From: an uncultured Megasphaera sp.
GTDB taxonomy: Bacteria; Bacillota; Negativicutes; Veillonellales; Megasphaeraceae
DNA length: 33,799 nucleotides
Reading direction: 5' to 3'
Assembly (NCBI GenBank): GCA_900540735.1
Contig: UQHB01000028.1
Span: 1-33,799 of the forward strand
Below the pieces are notes generated by a model that was given only the letters and a program-made list of their open reading frames with translations, made no database searches and was not told where the DNA came from. Shown in pieces: positions 30,368 to 33,799 of the stretch. The number at the start of each line of letters is the position of its first letter. Positions within the stretch are counted from its first letter, which is position 1. A program made the position numbers and the translations under genes.

Positions 30368-31756
30368 ATGAAAAAAGAAAAAGATACAATGCAGCGCAGT
30401 CTTCGCGATAGGCACATACAGATGATTGCTCTCGGTTGTGCCATTGGGACCGGTCTCTTTTACGGTTCAGCTAGTGCCATTCAGCTTGCAGGCCCGGCGA
30501 TTATGCTCTCGTACCTCATTGGCGGCGTCTTCATTTACCTCGTCGTCCGCGCTCTTGGCGAAATGTCCGTCCATAATCCTGTGTCCGGCTCCTTTAGTAC
30601 CTATGCGTACGAATATTGGGGCGATTTTCCGGGCTTCTTATCAGGCTGGAACTATTGGTTTAACTACGTCGCCATATCCATGGCCGAAGTAACCGTCGTC
30701 GGCTTGTACATGCATTTTTGGTTCCCAGACTTGCCGACGTGGGTCTCAGGCCTCGTCTTGGTCATTATCGTCAACGCCATTAACTTGACAAACGTCAAAG
30801 CCTTTGGGGAAGTCGAATTCTGGGGAGCTCTCGTCAAAGTCGCAGCCATTAGTCTCATGATTTTCTTTGGCTGCCTCATGATTTTCTTCGGCTTTGGTGT
30901 TGGTGAACCTATTGGCCTAGGCAATATTATCAATCACGGCGGCTTTATGCCCAACGGTGTCTATGGTATGCTCCTGTCCTTCGTCGTCGTCACCTTTGCT
31001 TTTGGTGGTACGGAACTCATTGGTATTACTGCCGGTGAAGCAGAAAATCCGGAACACACTATTCCGAAAGCAATTAAACTCATTATTCTCCGTATCCTCA
31101 TCTTCTACGTTGGTGCTATGTTCGTCCTCGTTACGCTCTATCCGTGGGACCAAGTCGGCGCAGCAGGCAGTCCTTTCGTAGAAATCTTTATGGAACTGGG
31201 CATTTCTAGTGCTGCCGTCATTTTGAATGTCATCGTCTTGACAGCCGTTTTTTCGGCCTATAACAGTTGCCTCTACAGTAATGCTCGCATGCTTCACGCT
31301 TTGGCGTTACAAGGGAATGCACCGGCCTTTTTCGGCAAATTATCGACTAACGGCGTTCCTCGTCGGGCCGTACTCTTCTCGTCGTGCTTCGTCATCGTCG
31401 TCGTCGCTTTGATGACGGTCATGCCGGACCAGATGTTCATGTACGTCATGTCTATTGCCACTGTGGCCGCTCTCATCAACTGGATTATGATTTTGATTAC
31501 GCAAATGAAATTCCGGAAAGCCATTGGCTTTAAAAAAGAAATGTCCTTGACCTTTAAAATGCCGTGGTATCCGTACAGCAATATCGTCGCTATCATTTAC
31601 TTCGCCCTCATCGGTGCGGTTATGACGACGATGGCTGATTTCCAAATTGCGATTTTCCTCGCTCCCTTCTGGGTTCTCCTCATTTATATTGGCTATCGCC
31701 TGAAACGGAAAACGCCAACTCTCCCAGTATCACCGGGAGCAACAGAGCCAGAATAA
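30368..31756 (+). CDS. Amino acid permease, AAT/AroP-like
   Basis: A 462-residue APC-superfamily transporter with 12 helices. DRHIQMIALGCAIGTGLFYG is the first unwound segment with GTGLF. AGPAIMLSYLIGGVFIYLVV and RALGEMSVHNPVSGSFSTYA follow, as do FGGTELIGITAGEAENPEHT and YSNARMLHALALQGNAP. These fit the amino acid transporter (AroP/GabP/PheP) family of proton symporters. Next to tryptophanase, aromatic amino acid (tryptophan) import is the best guess, not proven by sequence. ATG at 30368 has AAAGGGGTGA upstream; an upstream in-frame start lies inside the terminator region. Confidence 0.8.
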   Translation: MKKEKDTMQRSLRDRHIQMIALGCAIGTGLFYGSASAIQLAGPAIMLSYLIGGVFIYLVVRALGEMSVHNPVSGSFSTYAYEYWGDFPGFLSGWNYWFNYVAISMAEVTVVGLYMHFWFPDLPTWVSGLVLVIIVNAINLTNVKAFGEVEFWGALVKVAAISLMIFFGCLMIFFGFGVGEPIGLGNIINHGGFMPNGVYGMLLSFVVVTFAFGGTELIGITAGEAENPEHTIPKAIKLIILRILIFYVGAMFVLVTLYPWDQVGAAGSPFVEIFMELGISSAAVILNVIVLTAVFSAYNSCLYSNARMLHALALQGNAPAFFGKLSTNGVPRRAVLFSSCFVIVVVALMTVMPDQMFMYVMSIATVAALINWIMILITQMKFRKAIGFKKEMSLTFKMPWYPYSNIVAIIYFALIGAVMTTMADFQIAIFLAPFWVLLIYIGYRLKRKTPTLPVSPGATEPE

Positions 31757-31777
31757 CAAGATACTATATTTGCATAC

Positions 31778-31806
31778 AAAAAAGAGCCCTTGCGAGGGCT
31801 CTTTTC
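31778..31806. terminator. Bidirectional terminator between the permease and fdhD
   Basis: AGAGCCCT, TGCG loop and AGGGCTCT form an 8-bp perfect stem with six As before and Ts after, so it can end both convergent transcripts. Confidence 0.9.
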
Positions 31807-31809
31807 TCG

Positions 31810-32529
31810 TTAGAACGTAATTCGTTCGGGATGGGCAATTAAGCGGAACGTATCTGGTCGCAGGCCGCAAATCAAGGTAATGCCAAATTGCTGCGCCAAG
31901 GAAATCCCTAGGCTTGTCGGCAGGGCCCGCGACGCAATGACTTGCACGCCCATACCATCGACTTTCGTAATTACCGATTGAGGCACGCGGCCACTAAAGA
32001 CGAGGACAGCTTGGCGAATATCGATATTATGCAAGACGACGAGACCACACAAGCGATCTAGGACGTTGTGGCGGCCAATATCTTCAGCATAGGCCAAGAT
32101 TTGATTCCCTACGACTAAAGCACCTTCATGGACACCGTGGGACTGATGATGAGCCTCCGAAAAGCTATCGAGGAGTGTTCCATACTGGCAAATCTGGGAC
32201 GCAGCAACAGGCGTAAAGGGAACGACTTGCTCGTCGTGCTGCGTCATCGGCACAGTCTGGATAAAGGCATTTCCCCCTTGAATCCGGACGGTGCCTATCG
32301 TTTCGCCAACCTTGATTTTCCCTTCAGCCAGGCAATAGCCTACGGCTAAGGACTCTAATTCATGAGGCGACGAAATGAGCGTTCCTACTTGCTGGCGATT
32401 GACATAGACCGGCGTTTCCACTTCGATGGCAATGGCTTGCGTTTCTGTCACAGCCTTTCCCTCACGGCACGCAGTGTACGTAATCTCTGTGCATGGTGAA
32501 AAATGGACGTATTCGCTTTGTTTAAACAT
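31810..32529 (-). CDS. fdhD: FdhD-family protein lacking the CxxC sulfur-transfer motif
   Basis: FdhD carries sulfur from a desulfurase to the molybdenum cofactor of formate dehydrogenase; related proteins accompany other Mo enzymes. Family features are ETPVYVNRQQVGTLISSPHE, LAVGYCLAEGKI, SHGVHEGALV and AYAEDIGRHNVLDRLCG, then FSGRVPQSVITKVDGMGVQV. About 240 residues, slightly short. The CxxC loop used for persulfide transfer is missing: between residue 90 and GVHEGAL there is one Cys (SQICQYG) that does not align with it. ATG has AGGAG eight bases upstream and overlaps yqeB by 8 bp. Its role may be cofactor binding rather than sulfur transfer. Confidence 0.85.
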   Translation of the reverse strand: MFKQSEYVHFSPCTEITYTACREGKAVTETQAIAIEVETPVYVNRQQVGTLISSPHELESLAVGYCLAEGKIKVGETIGTVRIQGGNAFIQTVPMTQHDEQVVPFTPVAASQICQYGTLLDSFSEAHHQSHGVHEGALVVGNQILAYAEDIGRHNVLDRLCGLVVLHNIDIRQAVLVFSGRVPQSVITKVDGMGVQVIASRALPTSLGISLAQQFGITLICGLRPDTFRLIAHPERITF

Positions 32530-33376
32530 GAAATTTCTCCTGCCGCGCCAACATGAAGAGAGCCGTCACGACGGCACCGCCAAGGGCACGGGCTTTATCT
32601 GATATGGTAAAACAATTTTTGTATTCTTCTTGCCGCGGGTCAATATCGGCAATCTTAAAGCCCTTCGTCACAGGGTACGCATCGCGAATAATGCCGCGCA
32701 ATAATCCTGTCAGCGTAGCCGTCACAGGAATCTCATCTGTTATGACGGCAGTGTGTTTTTCCGCAAAAGGCTGGGTCGTAATCACGCCAATCGGTTCACC
32801 AAGTTGCACGATGTCGCCAATGCGATGGAGGCCGTAAAAATAGCCGTCTTCTGCACTATGAATGACTCGTTCTTTGCCAACGCCGCGAATTTTTCCGGGA
32901 ATCCCCGTATTGGGCAGGGCAGTCCCTTCGGTGATGATACGTCCTAAGTTATGACCACGCATCGTTTCAATGACTACATCCACATCTTTACCAGCTGTAA
33001 AACCAGGGCCTAGGCCAATCGTATGAGGAGCCATGGCACGATGGGTCCCTAAATTTTTCTTTGCTAAAATGGCATCGACAACAGCCCAAGGATGCAAATC
33101 TTCAATAGCATGGCCTAAAGGGTCAATAATCAAAGGCACTTCACCGTTACGCCAAGCTTTATCAATAGCCTGTCCACCATGACAACGACGGCACGTCATA
33201 TCTTCGACCGTTGCCACATCATCATAAACAGCTTCACAAAGAGCAACACTACGGCGAATAGCCGATGGGTCGCCCACTTCGAGGACGAGCACAGGAAAGC
33301 CGACACGAACCAACGCTTGGATAACGCCTGTCGCGATGTCACCGCCGCCACGAATAATCACTAATTTATCTTCCAT
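32522..33376 (-). CDS. yqeB: YqeB, selenium-dependent molybdenum hydroxylase system protein
   Basis: A 284-residue protein of the YqeB (EF2563) family, found with selenium-dependent molybdenum hydroxylases; biochemical role unknown. VIIRGGGDIATGVIQALVRV is an N-terminal nucleotide-fold loop. CEAVYDDVATVED, PLIIDPLGHAIEDLHPWAVV and DAILAKKNLGT follow, and then APHTIGLGPGFTAGKDVDVV and GKIRGVGKERVIHSAEDGYF. ATG at 33374-33376 has GGTAGGAT ending five bases upstream; codons further upstream are not conserved-looking. Its ribosome site is complementary to a segment of the RNA upstream. Overlaps fdhD by 8 bp. Confidence 0.88.
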   Translation of the reverse strand: MEDKLVIIRGGGDIATGVIQALVRVGFPVLVLEVGDPSAIRRSVALCEAVYDDVATVEDMTCRRCHGGQAIDKAWRNGEVPLIIDPLGHAIEDLHPWAVVDAILAKKNLGTHRAMAPHTIGLGPGFTAGKDVDVVIETMRGHNLGRIITEGTALPNTGIPGKIRGVGKERVIHSAEDGYFYGLHRIGDIVQLGEPIGVITTQPFAEKHTAVITDEIPVTATLTGLLRGIIRDAYPVTKGFKIADIDPRQEEYKNCFTISDKARALGGAVVTALFMLARQEKFHV

Positions 33377-33428
33377 AGACGATCCTACCTTTCTGTATAG
33401 TTTTCTTTTAGTATATACGAAAATGACT

Positions 33429-33580
33429 AAAAAAATAAGAGCCTTCGTACGGGATAATACGAAGACTCTCATCTTTGCTTATAAAACGCAACGCTCCATA
33501 AGCAGGGGGTAGGATGTAGAGGGCAGGGTTGGACTCTCACAGATTCCAACCCTGTGCGATATAATTTATTTCTTAACTTA
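33429..33580 (-). ncRNA. Candidate structured small RNA or long leader of yqeB-fdhD
   Basis: A promoter at 33587-33615 and a terminator at 33429-33469 bound about 150 nt with no reading frame. It has three hairpins. CAGGGTTGGA pairs with TCCAACCCTG (33524-33554, 10 bp, 11-nt loop). TGCTTAT pairs with ATAAGCA after a pyrimidine-rich linker. AGAGTCTTCGTA pairs with TACGAAGGCTCT (one mismatch) with a T tail. The linker is rich in C and contains ATCCTACC (33508-33515), the exact complement of the yqeB ribosome site GGTAGGAT (33382-33389). It may act as a trans small RNA or as cis attenuator of yqeB. I do not recognise a known family. Confidence 0.5.
33438..33469 (-). terminator. Intrinsic terminator before yqeB
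   Basis: The stem AGAGTCTTCGTA/TACGAAGGCTCT with one mismatch and an 8-nt loop is followed by TATTTTTTT on the minus strand. It lies between the upstream promoter and yqeB, so full yqeB transcripts need read-through or the weak promoter-like TATACT just downstream. Confidence 0.8.
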
Positions 33581-33586
33581 TAAAGA

Positions 33587-33615
33587 AGTATACCCTAGTA
33601 TTTTTATTTTGTAAA
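33587..33615 (-). promoter_or_regulatory. Promoter of the structured RNA/yqeB leader
   Basis: TTTACA and TATACT separated by 17 bp on the minus strand, with the AT-rich TTAAATTAAA 18 bp upstream of the -35. The stretch CTTTACAAAATAAAAAT is identical to that in the amino acid permease promoter at 6067-6094. Confidence 0.75.
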
Positions 33616-33799
33616 GAGAAATTCGAGCTATTATTTAATTTAATGAATGTTTTAGAGTTATAAACGTAAAAAAGAAGTTTTCTAACAAACGTAACAACGT
33701 CCGCATCAACTATAGGAAAAAGAATCCTTCTGCGTTGTCTCTCGCGGCTTCCATAAGCGATTCGCACCATTTTGTGCATCGCTGCGCTCCTACAAAACG
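33616..33799. other. Right-edge intergenic stretch with an imperfect GC-rich hairpin
   Basis: About 180 bp without a convincing gene. The inner part (33616-33700) is AT-rich; the outer part is distinctly more GC-rich and contains GCGATGCAC paired with GTGC-GA-ATCGC (around 33750-33785) as an imperfect hairpin. A minus-strand reading frame of 68 codons lacks a ribosome site and has no recognisable domain. It may be the end of a repeat or an element that continues beyond the window. Confidence 0.3.

Noticed and set aside
33573..33779. A 68-codon minus-strand frame at the right edge
   Set aside because: No ribosome site, it runs across the promoter at 33587-33615 and has no family resemblance.
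1..33799. CRISPR arrays, tRNA or rRNA genes, insertion sequences
   Set aside because: No regularly spaced repeats, cloverleaf-like sequences or transposase-like proteins were seen on either strand.

Overview
The window carries about 30 genes of ordinary bacterial chromosome with strong Shine-Dalgarno sites, sigma-A-type promoters and many intrinsic terminators. The mix is Firmicute-like (two-domain-extended pyruvate kinase, XpaC/TelA, a DUF47-Pit pair behind PhoP-type boxes) with hints of a diderm envelope (RseC/MucC-like protein, BamE-like secreted proteins, L,D-transpeptidase) and an amino-acid-fermenting, anaerobic lifestyle (tryptophanase, several amino-acid permeases, selenium/molybdenum hydroxylase maturation genes). 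This fits the Negativicutes, possibly a Megasphaera-like organism. The taxonomic call is inference from gene content, not from a marker gene.

Layout. 223-6010 (minus): iron-dependent alcohol dehydrogenase, a wrecked methylglyoxal synthase remnant just ahead of pyruvate kinase, stand-alone queC behind a structured leader, and a cationic amino-acid permease. 6183-15109 (minus): an eleven-gene molybdenum block. Read in transcription order it is a ModE-type regulator, a MoeA-like protein, moaC, moaA, a MOSC-MogA fusion, modA, modB, modC, xdhC, yqeC and a MocA-type cytidylyltransferase. It therefore joins molybdate import, molybdopterin synthesis and the late modification of the cofactor for molybdenum hydroxylases. 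15222-20939: a secreted BamE-like protein, BrnQ, an EamA exporter and an XpaC(TM2)-TelA pair; the EamA and XpaC genes diverge from back-to-back promoters. 20948-24220 (minus): a broken SDR gene, an RseC-like protein with a glutaredoxin-like protein, a second BamE-like secreted protein and an L,D-transpeptidase. 24249-26673 (minus): an NCS2 xanthine/uracil-type permease and a lactate/malate-family dehydrogenase. 26908-31756 (plus): a DUF47-Pit phosphate pair, then tryptophanase and an aromatic-type amino-acid permease. 31810-33376 (minus): yqeB and fdhD, behind a roughly 150-nt structured RNA.

How the genes work together. The molybdenum block and the yqeB-fdhD pair supply what is known to be needed for selenium-dependent molybdenum hydroxylases, here probably purine/xanthine-type. 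The NCS2 permease would bring in the substrate. No hydroxylase structural gene and no moaD/moaE is present in the window, so these must lie elsewhere.

Most interesting points: a candidate small RNA or leader upstream of yqeB with an 8-nt segment exactly complementary to the yqeB ribosome-binding site; an FdhD-family protein without its CxxC sulfur-transfer motif; two genes (mgsA and an SDR) with the same kind of internal deletion that keeps the start; a 68-nt two-arm hairpin in the queC leader; and a lactate-dehydrogenase-like enzyme with malate-type Arg at the specificity position and Glu instead of the catalytic Asp.
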